Positions 18,842 to 27,616 of a stretch of DNA of 64,000 nucleotides are shown in pieces (position 1 is the stretch's first letter; every line of letters starts with the position of its first letter). Source of the stretch: Comamonas sp. SCN 65-56 (GTDB taxonomy: Bacteria; Pseudomonadota; Gammaproteobacteria; Burkholderiales; Burkholderiaceae_C); contig NZ_MEDS01000001.1 of assembly GCF_001724135.1 (NCBI RefSeq), positions 218,229-282,228 on the forward strand, written 5' to 3'. The notes below the pieces were generated by a model that did no database searches, was not told the origin of the DNA, and saw nothing but the letters and a program-made list of their open reading frames with translations. The translations under genes and the position numbers were made by a program.

Positions 18842-19999
18842 ATGATGATTTTTGAACTTGCGCCCTATGCCTGCCATCCCGAGCGCACACGGGGCAGGCG
18901 TCATCCGGTCGCGCCGGATGCCACGCGCAGCGAGTACCAGCGCGACCGCGACCGCATCGTGCATTCGTCGGCGTTCCGGCGGCTGGAATACAAGACACAG
19001 GTGTTCGTGAACCATGAGGGCGACCTGTTTCGCACGCGACTCACGCATTCGCTGGAGGTGGCGCAACTCGGGCGCTCGATTGCGCGCTCGCTGCGGCTGG
19101 ATGAAGACCTGGTGGAGGCGATCTGCCTGGCGCACGACCTGGGCCACACGCCGTTTGGCCATGCGGGGCAGGAGGCGCTCAACGGCTGCATGCGCGAATG
19201 GGGTGGGTTTGAGCACAACTTGCAGAGCCTGCGCGTGGTGGACGCGCTGGAAGAGCGCTACCCGGCGTACGACGGCTTGAATCTGACCTTTGAGGCGCGC
19301 GAGGGCATTCTCAAGCACTGCTCGCGCCGCAATGCTGAATCGATAGAGGCGCGTGAGCCCGGCGGTGTGGCGTCGCGCTTTCTGCATGGCGGACAGCCCA
19401 GCCTGGAGGCGCAGCTGTGCAACCTGGTCGACGCAATTGCCTACTGCGCGCACGATGTGGACGATGGCGTGCGCTCCGGCCTGATCACGCTGGCGCAACT
19501 GCAGCAGGTGCCCTTGGTGCAACAATGCATGGCGCAGGTGCTCGCGCAGTACCCGCAACTCGATGAGCGGCGCCTGCGCCACGAGACGATACGGCGCCTG
19601 CTGAGCAGCCAGGTCTATGACGTGATCGCGACGACGCGGGCGGCGCTGGATGCGGCGCAACCGGTGGATGTACGGGCGGTGCGGCAGATGCCCCGGCTGG
19701 TGGCGTTTTCCGCGGGAATGCAGGCGTGCATGGCCGAGTTGCGTGATTTTCTCTTCGGTCAGCTCTATCGCCACCCGCAGGTGGTGCAGACCATGGCGGC
19801 GGCGCAGCAGGTGGTGCGCGAGCTGTTTGGCATGTACCAATCCGATGCCGGGCAGATGCCCGCGGCGCAGGCGATGAAGGCGGCTGCGGCAGGGCCGGCG
19901 CAGCGCGCACGTGCGGTGGCGGATTTCATTGCCGGCATGACGGACCGCTACGCACTGCGCGAGCACGAACGCCTGACCGGGCGCAGACTGCTGGCATGA
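18842..19999 (+). CDS. dgt: deoxyguanosinetriphosphate triphosphohydrolase-like protein
   Basis: HD-superfamily dNTP triphosphohydrolase, 385 residues, that hydrolyses dNTPs to nucleoside and triphosphate. The HD residues are seen in RLTHSLEVAQ (first His), LAHDLGHTPFGHAG (His-Asp) and YCAHDVDDG (Asp). The N-terminal motif SSAFRRLEYKTQVF is typical of the dGTPase-like group. The start has no strong ribosome site because the dispersed repeat lies directly upstream. The stop overlaps the MFS gene by four bases. aroB-dgt is a conserved betaproteobacterial order. Confidence 0.93.
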   Translation: MMIFELAPYACHPERTRGRRHPVAPDATRSEYQRDRDRIVHSSAFRRLEYKTQVFVNHEGDLFRTRLTHSLEVAQLGRSIARSLRLDEDLVEAICLAHDLGHTPFGHAGQEALNGCMREWGGFEHNLQSLRVVDALEERYPAYDGLNLTFEAREGILKHCSRRNAESIEAREPGGVASRFLHGGQPSLEAQLCNLVDAIAYCAHDVDDGVRSGLITLAQLQQVPLVQQCMAQVLAQYPQLDERRLRHETIRRLLSSQVYDVIATTRAALDAAQPVDVRAVRQMPRLVAFSAGMQACMAELRDFLFGQLYRHPQVVQTMAAAQQVVRELFGMYQSDAGQMPAAQAMKAAAAGPAQRARAVADFIAGMTDRYALREHERLTGRRLLA

Positions 20000-21195
20000 A
20001 TCCGCGCGCTGATCCGGGCATCCGCATTGCGCTGATCGTCGTTTTGGCGGGAGTAGCGGCGGCGCTGCACATCGCCAAGCTGCCGCCGGCGGTGCCGGTG
20101 CTGCAGCGCGAACTGGGCATCACGCTGGTACAGGCAGGTTTTTTGCTGTCGCTGGTGCAGCTGGCATCGATGGGCCTGGGCATCGTCGCCGGGCTCACGG
20201 GCGATGGCATAGGGCTCAAGCGCAGCATGCTGATCGGGCTGGCGCTGCTCACGCTGGCGGGTTTTGTCGGCGGTTTTGCGCACACCGTGGGCGCATTGCT
20301 GGTGTTGCGCGCGGTGGAGGGCCTGGGTTTTCTCATGACCACGGTGCCCGCACCCAGCCTGATTGCGCGCAGCGTCAAATCGATGCAACGCACGCGCATG
20401 CTGGGCGTCTGGGGCAGCTTCATGCCGTTTGGCACGGCGCTGGCGCTGCTGGCCGGGCCGGGCATCATGGGCCTGATAGCCTGGAATGGCTGGTGGTGGC
20501 TGATTGCATCGGTCTCGCTGGCGATGTTCTTTTGGCTCGCGCGCAGCGTGCCGCATGACCCGCCGCATTTCGCCGCTGGCGGCCAGGCGTGGCGCTCGCG
20601 CCTCACGCAGACGCTCGCTGCCCGCGGGCCCTGGCTGGCAGCCCTGACCTTTGCCGTGTATTCGGCGCAGTGGCTCTCGGTCATCGGCTTTTTGCCAGCG
20701 CTCTACCAGGCCTCGGGCTGGACGGGCACGCTGGGCGCCGTGCTCACGGCGGGCGTGGCAGGCGTCAACATGATCGGCAATATTCTGGCCGGACGCCTGC
20801 TGGCGCGCGGCGTGGCGCCGCGGCTGGTACTTTGGGGCGCGTTTGGCGCGATGGCGCTGGGCGCCTTTCTGGCATTTGCCAGCGTGACGGAGCAGGCGCC
20901 GGTGCTGCGCTATGGCGGGGCGCTGCTGTTCTCCGCCCTGGGCGGCATGATTCCCGGCGGGCTGTTCGGCCTGGCACCGCGCCTGGCGCCGAGCGATCAG
21001 ACGATCTCCACCACCATGGGCTGGATACTGCAGTGGTCTGCCATCGGTCAGTTCATCGGCCCGCCGGTGGTCGCCTGGGTGGCAAGCCAGGTTGGCAACT
21101 GGCAGTGGACCTGGGTGATTCTGGGCGGATGCAGCCTGTGCGGCATGGTGTTGGCGTGGGCAATCGAGCGGCATCTCAAGCGGGTTGCGGTTTAA
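19996..21195 (+). CDS. MFS transporter, CynX/NimT-like
   Basis: 399-residue major facilitator protein with about 12 hydrophobic segments and no large loops. Early sequence (VLAGVAAALHIAKLPPAVP, LGITLVQAGFLLSLVQLASMG) resembles the CynX/NimT group of small-solute exporters and importers. It overlaps dgt by four bases, so the two are co-translated. The substrate cannot be read from sequence. Confidence 0.82.
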   Translation: MNPRADPGIRIALIVVLAGVAAALHIAKLPPAVPVLQRELGITLVQAGFLLSLVQLASMGLGIVAGLTGDGIGLKRSMLIGLALLTLAGFVGGFAHTVGALLVLRAVEGLGFLMTTVPAPSLIARSVKSMQRTRMLGVWGSFMPFGTALALLAGPGIMGLIAWNGWWWLIASVSLAMFFWLARSVPHDPPHFAAGGQAWRSRLTQTLAARGPWLAALTFAVYSAQWLSVIGFLPALYQASGWTGTLGAVLTAGVAGVNMIGNILAGRLLARGVAPRLVLWGAFGAMALGAFLAFASVTEQAPVLRYGGALLFSALGGMIPGGLFGLAPRLAPSDQTISTTMGWILQWSAIGQFIGPPVVAWVASQVGNWQWTWVILGGCSLCGMVLAWAIERHLKRVAV

Positions 21196-21201
21196 TTCGG
21201 C

Positions 21202-21792
21202 ATGGATCCAACGCTTGAAGACACCGTCATTGCCGATACCCGCCGCTGGCTGGAGCGCGCGGTGATTGGCCTCAACCTGTGCCCGTTCGCCAAGGGCGTG
21301 GAGGCAAAAGGGCAGATCCATTTTGCCGTCAGCCGCGCACAGGATGAGCGCGGCGTGCTCTCGGATTTGCAGCGCGAGCTGCAAGCGTTGGCAGAGGCCA
21401 ATCCGGAGCAGCGCGACACCACCTTGCTGATGCTGCCGTTCGCCTTCCAGGATTTCCTCGCGTTCAATGATTTCCTTGAACTGGCCGACGACCTTGTGGA
21501 GACCATGGACCTGGCGGGCATTCTGCAAGTGGCGCCATTTCATCCGCGCTTTCAGTTCGCCGGCACCGCGCCCCAGGATGCGAGCAACAACACCAACCGC
21601 GCACCCTATCCCACGCTGCACCTGCTCCGCGAAGCAAGCATCGACCGCGCGGTGGAGCAGTTCCCCGAGGCCGAGACCATCTTTGAACGCAACATCGAGG
21701 TGGTCGAGACGCTGGGTGCCGAGGGCTGGGCGGCGCTGGATGTCGGCGCGCGCTGCCCTGTGCATCCGACGGACCCGCAGGAGCCGCAATGA
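21202..21792 (+). CDS. DUF1415 family protein
   Basis: 196-residue soluble protein of the DUF1415 family; function unknown. The conserved motif VIGLNLCPFAKG is near residues 21-32 (one Cys), and HPRFQFAG and TNRAPYPTLHLLREASI mark the family core. It overlaps the next gene by four bases. The neighbours (MFS, methyltransferase) do not suggest a specific role. Confidence 0.85.
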   Translation: MDPTLEDTVIADTRRWLERAVIGLNLCPFAKGVEAKGQIHFAVSRAQDERGVLSDLQRELQALAEANPEQRDTTLLMLPFAFQDFLAFNDFLELADDLVETMDLAGILQVAPFHPRFQFAGTAPQDASNNTNRAPYPTLHLLREASIDRAVEQFPEAETIFERNIEVVETLGAEGWAALDVGARCPVHPTDPQEPQ

Positions 21793-22661
21793 CGCAGCGG
21801 CGTGCGGGGGCAGGGCAGGACGCGGCCCGCGCAGCAGTGCTGGCCGAGCTGCGCCCGGGGCAGTCCGTGGCCTTGCTGCAGGAACTGCACATCCTCACAC
21901 GCGACGGCCTGATGAACCAGGATTCGCGGCGCAAGCTCAAGCAGGTCTACCACCTCTACCAGTTCATCGAGCCTTTGCTGCAGGAGTTGGCGCGGGACGG
22001 GCACGCACCGCTGCTGGCCGACCACGGCGCGGGCAAGTCGTATCTGGGCTTCATCCTCTATGACCTGTTCTTCAAGCCACTGGGGCGTGGCGAGGTCACA
22101 GGCATCGAGTGGCGCGCCGAGCTGGTACAGCGCTCGCGCGAGCTGGCGGCGCGCCTGGGCTTTGCGCGCATGCGTTTTCTGGACATGGCGGTGGCCGATG
22201 CCGCCGCGCAGGCCGATCTGCCCGAGCGCTTTGACCTCGTGACCGCGCTGCACGCCTGCGATACGGCGACGGACGACGCGATCACCTTTGGCCTGGCCAA
22301 GCAGGCGCAGGCCATGGTGCTGGTGCCCTGCTGCCAGGCCGAGGTGGCGCGAGGGCTGCGGCAGAACAAGGCCTTCAATCTGGCGCGCACGCCGCTGGCC
22401 GAGCTCTGGCGTCACCCCATCCACACGCGTGAGATCGGCAGCCAGATCACCAACGTGCTGCGCTGCCTGCGCCTGGAGGCCAGTGGCTACCAGGTGACGG
22501 TGACCGAACTGGTGGGCTGGGAGCACAGCCTGAAGAACGAGCTCATCATCGCGCGCTTCACCGGGCAGAAGAAGCGCAGCGCACGCGAGCGCTTGACGGC
22601 CATCCTCGATGAGTTCGGCCTGCGCCAGACGCTCGGCGCACGTTTCGGCCTTGACGCCTAA
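21789..22661 (+). CDS. class I SAM-dependent methyltransferase
   Basis: 290-residue Rossmann-fold methyltransferase of the Methyltransf_32-like type. The SAM-binding motif I is LLADHGAGKSYLGF (about 76-89); a later FDLVTALHACDTATDDAI segment and a VPCCQAE motif (about 178-184, two adjacent Cys) are characteristic. Similar proteins are predicted to act on RNA or protein, but the substrate is unknown. It ends three bases short of the convergent TonB receptor. Confidence 0.8.
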   Translation: MTQRRAGAGQDAARAAVLAELRPGQSVALLQELHILTRDGLMNQDSRRKLKQVYHLYQFIEPLLQELARDGHAPLLADHGAGKSYLGFILYDLFFKPLGRGEVTGIEWRAELVQRSRELAARLGFARMRFLDMAVADAAAQADLPERFDLVTALHACDTATDDAITFGLAKQAQAMVLVPCCQAEVARGLRQNKAFNLARTPLAELWRHPIHTREIGSQITNVLRCLRLEASGYQVTVTELVGWEHSLKNELIIARFTGQKKRSARERLTAILDEFGLRQTLGARFGLDA

Positions 22662-24715
22662 AACGACACCCGCAGACCAATGGCGATATTGCGCCCCATG
22701 AGCGGCGCGGCGGTCTTGATGTAAGAGGTGTGGGCGTAGGCCAGGCGGTTGGTGAGGTTGCTCGCGCGCACGTAGAACTGCCAGGGCGTGCCATCGGCCC
22801 ACTGGCTGTTGTAGGTGGCGCCCAGGCTGAGCATGCCGTAGCCCGGGGTGGAGGTTTCAAACTCTGCGATGCGGTTCTGGCGCATCACTTGCACCCATTC
22901 AATCTGGCCGTCCCAGCGCTGCCAGGCGGCGTCCAGCCGCAGGCCGGCGCGCGCGGCGGGAATGCGCGGCAGCTGTCCGCCGGTGCTCAGGCGTGCGTGC
23001 ACCAGATCGCCGAACAACGTCACGCCCAGGTGGCGCGTCAGGCGTTGGCGCAGCTGCGCTTCCAGGCCGCGGAAGGTGGCGTCCTGCTGGCTGTACTGCA
23101 GCAGCTGCAAACCATTGAGCTCATCGAGCGTGCGGCCATAGATGTAGTTCTTCACGCGGTTGTGGAACACGCTTGCGCTGAACGTCGTGTCGCCCGCGGT
23201 CTTGCGCAGCGCCAGGTCGATGGATTGCGCCGTCTCGGGGCTCAGGTTGGGGTTGCCGCGCTCGAAGGTGCTGGTGGCCAGGTGCAGGCCGTTGGCGTAG
23301 AGCTCCTCGGCCGTGGGCATGCGCCGCGCGTGGGTGAGCGAGGTCGAGAGCTGGTAGCCGGGCGTGAACTTCCACACCGCGGCGAGCGATGCGGAGCTGC
23401 CGTGGTGCCGACGGGTGAGGCCTGCATCCAGCGCATCCACGCTTTGGTGCTCCTGGCGCAGCGCACCTTCGACGCGCCATTGCTGCCACTCGAACTGCTG
23501 CAGCACGAACGCGCTGGTGCGCCGCGTGGTGGTGGGTTGCACATAGGCCTCTTCGCCCAAGGCGCTGAAGCGACGCTCGCTGGTCTGCAGCCCGAACACG
23601 CCGCGCCAGCCGCCGATCGACTCTTGTTGCAGTTCTATGCGCAGGTTGCGCGCCTGGTTGCGAAAGGTGGTGGCGATGCTGCCGTCCTCCACCTCGTCGT
23701 GGCGGTAGCCGGTCACGCCGGCGCGCAGGCGCATGGCGGCAATGCCGGCAAAGGGCTGGCGCAGCTCGCCGCGCAGATCCCAGCGCTTGCTGCGCAGGTT
23801 CACCACCGGTATGTCGCCGGGGGCGTGCGCGTCATCGCTGCCGTGGCCATGTCCGTCGTGACCGCCGCAGTGCAGGTGGTCGCCATGGGTATGGCAGTCC
23901 TCGTCGGTGTGGTTGTGCCCGGGCAGGCCGTAGCGCGCGGTCTGTCGCGTGTACGCCAGGCCCAGGGTGCCACGGTCGGTGATCCACGACAGGCCCAGGC
24001 TTGCGTTATCGGTGTGGTTGAAGCTGCCGGGTACGGCGGCACCACCGCCCCAGCCGCTGCCGACGCGGTAGTCGCCCGCAGCGCGCGCCAGGCCTTGCAC
24101 ATGCACGGCGAGTTGACCCGCGCCGCCGGTGAGCTCGAAGGCGCCGGTTGTTTCGCGCGCCGCCGTAGTGCCGCGCAGCTCGGCGCTGCCCGCGATGCCG
24201 TTTTCGGGGATGGCCGTCGGGATCTTGTTGTCAAGCACATTGACCACGCCGCCGATGGCGCCACCGCCGTGGATCAGCGCCGAGGGGCCGCGCAGCACCA
24301 CGATCTGGCGCGCCAGCAGGGGCTCGACGACGACCGCGTGGTCCGGGCTGACGGAAGAGGCGTCCTGCACTTCAGAGCCGTCGGTGAGAATCTGCACGCG
24401 CGGCCCGTCCATGCCGCGGATCACCGGGCGGCTGGCTCCGGCGCCGAAGTGCGTGGCCTGGATGCCGGGTTCGCTGTCAAGCGTGTCGCCCAGCGTGGCT
24501 GCACGTCGGCGCACGAGTTCACCGCCCTCGAGCACGATCACGGGCGTGGCCATGTCGCCGCTGGCCTGCTCCAGACCGCTGGCCGAGACAGTGACAGAGG
24601 GCAGGGCTGCGGGTGCTGCATCCTGGGCCTGCGCAGGGTGCAGGCTGCTGCCAAGCAGCGTGGTGACAAGCAGGGCAAGGCGCACCTGCGAGGGAGGGAG
24701 AAAGGGGTAGCGCAT
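22658..24715 (-). CDS. znuD: TonB-dependent receptor, ZnuD-like (zinc uptake)
   Basis: 685-residue outer-membrane receptor. Signal peptide to about residue 30 (AQA), plug domain with RPVIRGMDGPRVQILTDG, then a 22-strand barrel ending in the usual aromatic GLRVSF terminus. An extracellular loop at residues 267-297 holds ten histidines and two cysteines (GHNHTDEDCHTHGDH and on), as in the Neisseria zinc receptor ZnuD. This supports zinc (or another transition metal) as substrate. Start 24715; the open frame upstream to 25024 runs through a repeat and is not coding. A small membrane protein gene lies upstream in the same direction. Confidence 0.88.
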   Translation of the reverse strand: MRYPFLPPSQVRLALLVTTLLGSSLHPAQAQDAAPAALPSVTVSASGLEQASGDMATPVIVLEGGELVRRRAATLGDTLDSEPGIQATHFGAGASRPVIRGMDGPRVQILTDGSEVQDASSVSPDHAVVVEPLLARQIVVLRGPSALIHGGGAIGGVVNVLDNKIPTAIPENGIAGSAELRGTTAARETTGAFELTGGAGQLAVHVQGLARAAGDYRVGSGWGGGAAVPGSFNHTDNASLGLSWITDRGTLGLAYTRQTARYGLPGHNHTDEDCHTHGDHLHCGGHDGHGHGSDDAHAPGDIPVVNLRSKRWDLRGELRQPFAGIAAMRLRAGVTGYRHDEVEDGSIATTFRNQARNLRIELQQESIGGWRGVFGLQTSERRFSALGEEAYVQPTTTRRTSAFVLQQFEWQQWRVEGALRQEHQSVDALDAGLTRRHHGSSASLAAVWKFTPGYQLSTSLTHARRMPTAEELYANGLHLATSTFERGNPNLSPETAQSIDLALRKTAGDTTFSASVFHNRVKNYIYGRTLDELNGLQLLQYSQQDATFRGLEAQLRQRLTRHLGVTLFGDLVHARLSTGGQLPRIPAARAGLRLDAAWQRWDGQIEWVQVMRQNRIAEFETSTPGYGMLSLGATYNSQWADGTPWQFYVRASNLTNRLAYAHTSYIKTAAPLMGRNIAIGLRVSF

Positions 24716-24784
24716 GAAAACATTCCTGAAATGGCCGTGCCGCCGCTGCAGGCGGCGGTCCGCTCTGAAAGCAAAGGGTTCAAA

Positions 24785-24838
24785 GCAAAAACGGCTGTAG
24801 CGCTTGATAGGACAAGCGCTGTCAGCTATCAAAACAGG
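24785..24838. repeat. dispersed GCGCTT repeat, copy 4 (best palindrome)
   Basis: AGCGCTTG (24799-24806) and CAAGCGCT (24813-24820) form a perfect eight-base stem with a six-base loop, flanked by GGCTGT on the left and GTCAGCTATCAAAACAG on the right. It lies between the small metal-linked protein gene and the ZnuD receptor. Confidence 0.85.
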
Positions 24839-24842
24839 GGAT

Positions 24843-25205
24843 TCAGGCTTGGGGAGGGGCGCGCGCCAGGAATGGCAGTGCCGCGTGTGCGCGTGGCGTC
24901 TGCGCCGCAGGCTCCGACGGGCACGCAGGCACTGCGTGCGTGAGAGGTGGGATCCACGCCGTCGCAGGCGCGCCACCGTGGATGAGCTGGTCAAGCAGTT
25001 GGCATTCCGCTGCGTCGTGACCAAGGAAGAGTGCGCTCAGCCCCTTTGCAACCACCTGGGGTGCGGCGGTGCTGACCGCCGTGGGCAGGTGCAGCATGCG
25101 GTGCATGCCAACCAGCGCGGGGGCGAGCACCAGCGCGAGCGCCAGCGTCCACAGCACAAGGCGACGGGACGGGCTGGGGCGGCTCGGTGGAGGTGGCAAG
25201 CGCAT
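24843..25205 (-). CDS. small membrane protein upstream of the ZnuD receptor (DUF2946-like)
   Basis: 120-residue protein: Arg/Pro-rich start, one hydrophobic segment (LVLWTLALALVLAPALVG, about residues 18-35) that may be a signal anchor, then a short exported part with HDAAECQLLDQLIHGG. Small proteins of this type often precede metal-related TonB receptors, so a role in zinc uptake is inferred. Start 25205 (MRLPPPP) chosen over 25229. Confidence 0.6.
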   Translation of the reverse strand: MRLPPPPSRPSPSRRLVLWTLALALVLAPALVGMHRMLHLPTAVSTAAPQVVAKGLSALFLGHDAAECQLLDQLIHGGAPATAWIPPLTHAVPACPSEPAAQTPRAHAALPFLARAPPQA

Positions 25206-25287
25206 GGCGATCCCCGGATCGTAGTGCAAGGCTGATCAATGGGACAATACAAAGCTTTGCTGCATACCCATTCGAGGATCCAAGACC

Positions 25288-26097
25288 ATGAAAAAATTTG
25301 CCTCCGTTGCCCTGCTGAGCCTGGGCGTGCTGCTGGCCGGCTGCTCCAAGCAGGAGAGCGCCGCACCGGCTGCTGCCCCCACCCCGGCCGCCGCCGCGCC
25401 TGCGGCCGTCACCAAGATCGTTGTCGGCCTGGACGACAACTTCCCACCCATGGGTTTCCGTGACGAAAAGAATGAACTGGTGGGCTTTGACATCGACATG
25501 GCCAAGGAAGCCGCCAAGCGCCTGGGCGTGCAGGTGGATTTCAAGCCCATCGACTGGAATGCCAAGGAAGCGGAACTCTCCGGCAAGCGCGTCGATGCAT
25601 TGTGGAACGGCCTGACCATCACCGAAGAGCGCAAGCAGAACATCGCCTTCAGCGCGCCTTACATGGAAAACCACCAGATCATCGTGGTGCCGGCCGATTC
25701 CGCGATCAAGACCAAGGCCGATCTGGCGGACAAGGTGGTGGGTGCGCAGGAAGGTTCGAGCGCGGTCGATGCCGTCAAGAAGGAGGAGGCGGTATTCAAG
25801 TCGTTCAAGGAGTTCAAGACCTTTGGCGACAACGTCACGGCGCTCATGGATCTCTCGGCCGGGCGCCTCAATGCGGTGGTGGTCGACGAGGTGGTGGGGC
25901 GCTACTACGTGGCCAAGAAGCCCGACCAGTACGCCGTGCTGGAAGACAACTTCGGCACCGAGGAATACGGCGTCGGTCTGCGCAAGGACGACACCGAACT
26001 GCTGGGCAAGCTGGACAAGGTGCTGGCGGACATGAAGGCCGATGGTGCGGCGGCGAAGATTTCCGAACAATGGTTCGGCAAGAACATCGTCAAGTAA
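25288..26097 (+). CDS. amino acid ABC transporter substrate-binding lipoprotein
   Basis: 269-residue family 3 solute-binding protein. Lipobox LLAGC near residues 14-18, an Ala/Pro-rich linker to about residue 45, then the SBP_bac_3 fold with VVGLDDNFPPMGFRDEKNELVGFDIDM, the typical ligand-binding start. It is the first gene of a three-gene polar amino acid transporter. The exact amino acid is unknown; the GFRD segment resembles binders of cystine, glutamine or basic amino acids. Confidence 0.9.
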   Translation: MKKFASVALLSLGVLLAGCSKQESAAPAAAPTPAAAAPAAVTKIVVGLDDNFPPMGFRDEKNELVGFDIDMAKEAAKRLGVQVDFKPIDWNAKEAELSGKRVDALWNGLTITEERKQNIAFSAPYMENHQIIVVPADSAIKTKADLADKVVGAQEGSSAVDAVKKEEAVFKSFKEFKTFGDNVTALMDLSAGRLNAVVVDEVVGRYYVAKKPDQYAVLEDNFGTEEYGVGLRKDDTELLGKLDKVLADMKADGAAAKISEQWFGKNIVK

Positions 26098-26112
26098 CTC
26101 CGGGCGGTTTCT

Positions 26113-26132
26113 CCCTCCCCTCGCGCGGAGGG
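26113..26132. repeat. GC-rich hairpin between binding-protein and permease genes
   Basis: CCCTCC (26113-26118) pairs with GGAGGG (26127-26132) around an eight-base loop. There is no T-run. The position after a binding-protein gene suggests a 3'-end stabilising hairpin. The sequence resembles the CCCTC-rich REP-like element found inside thrC. Confidence 0.5.
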
Positions 26133-26153
26133 AAGTAAATTCCAGGCCCACGC

Positions 26154-26804
26154 ATGGACTATTTCCTCTCACTTCTGGGGCCGCTCGCGCAGGGCGCGGT
26201 GGTGACCCTGAAGCTCTTTTTCATCACGGTGGCGCTGGCGTTGCCGCTCGGGCTGCTGCTGGCGCTGGGGCGGGTCTCGCACCTGCGCCCGCTCTCCGCG
26301 GTGGTGAATGGCTACATCTGGCTGATGCGCGGCACGCCGCTGATGCTGCAGATGCTGTTCATTTATTTTGCGCTGCCTTTCGTGCCGGTGATCGGCGTTC
26401 GCCTGCCGGATTTCCCTTCGGCCGTGGTCGCGTTCACGCTCAATTACGCGGCCTATTTCGCCGAAATTTTCCGCGCCGGCATTCTCTCGGTCGATCGCGG
26501 CCAGTACGAGGCGGCGCGGGTGCTGGGCATGAACTATCGCCAGACCATGCGGCGCATCGTGCTGCCGCAGATGGTGCGCAACATCCTGCCGCCGCTGTCC
26601 AACGAAACCATCACGCTGGTGAAGGACACCTCGCTCATCTACGTGCTGGCCCTGAATGATCTGTTGCGCGCTGCGCGCGGTATCGTGCAGCGCGACTTCA
26701 CCACCTCGCCCTTCATCGTCGCTGCTGCCTTCTACCTCATCATGACGCTGGTGCTCACCTGGGGCTTTCAGCGGCTGGAGCGTCACCATGCCCGCTATGA
26801 GTGA
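26154..26804 (+). CDS. amino acid ABC transporter permease
   Basis: 216-residue HisM/HisQ-type inner-membrane permease with about five hydrophobic helices and the EAA loop GQYEAARVLGMNYRQTMRRIVLPQ that contacts the ATPase. It overlaps the ATPase gene. A single permease gene suggests a homodimeric channel. Confidence 0.92.
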   Translation: MDYFLSLLGPLAQGAVVTLKLFFITVALALPLGLLLALGRVSHLRPLSAVVNGYIWLMRGTPLMLQMLFIYFALPFVPVIGVRLPDFPSAVVAFTLNYAAYFAEIFRAGILSVDRGQYEAARVLGMNYRQTMRRIVLPQMVRNILPPLSNETITLVKDTSLIYVLALNDLLRAARGIVQRDFTTSPFIVAAAFYLIMTLVLTWGFQRLERHHARYE

Positions 26805-27564
26805 GACAACGATGATTGCCGCGCAGGGCGTGAAAAAGCGCTTTGGCGACAACGAGGTGCTGCGCGGCGTCTCGCTGTCGATCGCGCGTGGCGAGGTGGT
26901 GGCGCTGATCGGGCCGTCGGGCTCGGGCAAAAGCACTTTTTTGCGCTGCCTGAACCAGCTGGAAACGATTGACGCCGGCGAGATCCGCATCGCCGGCGAA
27001 GTGCTTGCCAGCACCGACGCGCAGGGTCATTGCCGTTACGCACCTGAAGCCGAGGCACGCAGGCTGTGCCGCAAGAGCGGTATGGTGTTCCAGCATTTCA
27101 ACCTGTTCCCACACCTCACCGTGCTGGAGAACCTGATCGAAGCACCGATGGTGGTCGCCGGCGTGGCGCGCGCCGAGGCGCTGGCGCGAGCGGAAAGGCT
27201 GCTGGCCAAGGTGGGCTTGTCGGTCAAGGCAGACAGCTACCCGGCGCGCCTGTCGGGCGGGCAGAAGCAGCGCGTGGCGATTGCGCGCGCGCTTTGCATG
27301 GAGCCTGAGATCATGTTGTTTGACGAACCCACTTCGGCACTCGACCCGGAGCTGACCGGCGAGGTCCTGCGCACCATGCGCGCGCTGGCCGAAGAGCGCA
27401 TGACCATGCTGGTCGTCACGCACGAGATGGGTTTTGCACGCGAGGTGGCACACACCGTGGCCTTCATGGATGAAGGCGCCTTGCTGGCCAAACGCTCCGC
27501 GCAGGAATTTTTTGCCGATCCGGGGCATGAACGTGCACAGGCCTTTCTTGATCACATGCTGTGA
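26788..27564 (+). CDS. amino acid ABC transporter ATP-binding protein
   Basis: 258-residue ABC ATPase of the polar amino acid (HisP/GlnQ) type: Walker A GPSGSGKST (about 42-50), signature LSGGQKQRVAIARAL, Walker B MLFDEPTSALDPEL and H-loop VVTHEMGFAREV. The start at 26788 has GGAG seven bases upstream; an ATG at 26797 is the alternative. It overlaps the permease 3' end. Confidence 0.93.
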   Translation: MPAMSETTMIAAQGVKKRFGDNEVLRGVSLSIARGEVVALIGPSGSGKSTFLRCLNQLETIDAGEIRIAGEVLASTDAQGHCRYAPEAEARRLCRKSGMVFQHFNLFPHLTVLENLIEAPMVVAGVARAEALARAERLLAKVGLSVKADSYPARLSGGQKQRVAIARALCMEPEIMLFDEPTSALDPELTGEVLRTMRALAEERMTMLVVTHEMGFAREVAHTVAFMDEGALLAKRSAQEFFADPGHERAQAFLDHML

Positions 27565-27616
27565 GCGGCCCGCCGGCCGGCATGCGTCTGCGGCGCCGCT
27601 TATTCGCGGCCCTCTA

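Noticed and set aside
19948..21789. 613-codon open frame on the minus strand
   Set aside because: Antisense to the MFS and DUF1415 genes; His/Arg/Gln-rich with no recognisable domain.
22730..24943. 737-codon open frame on the plus strand
   Set aside because: Fully antisense to the ZnuD-like receptor, with low-complexity Ala/Gly/Arg/Val composition and no domain. It is a high-GC shadow.
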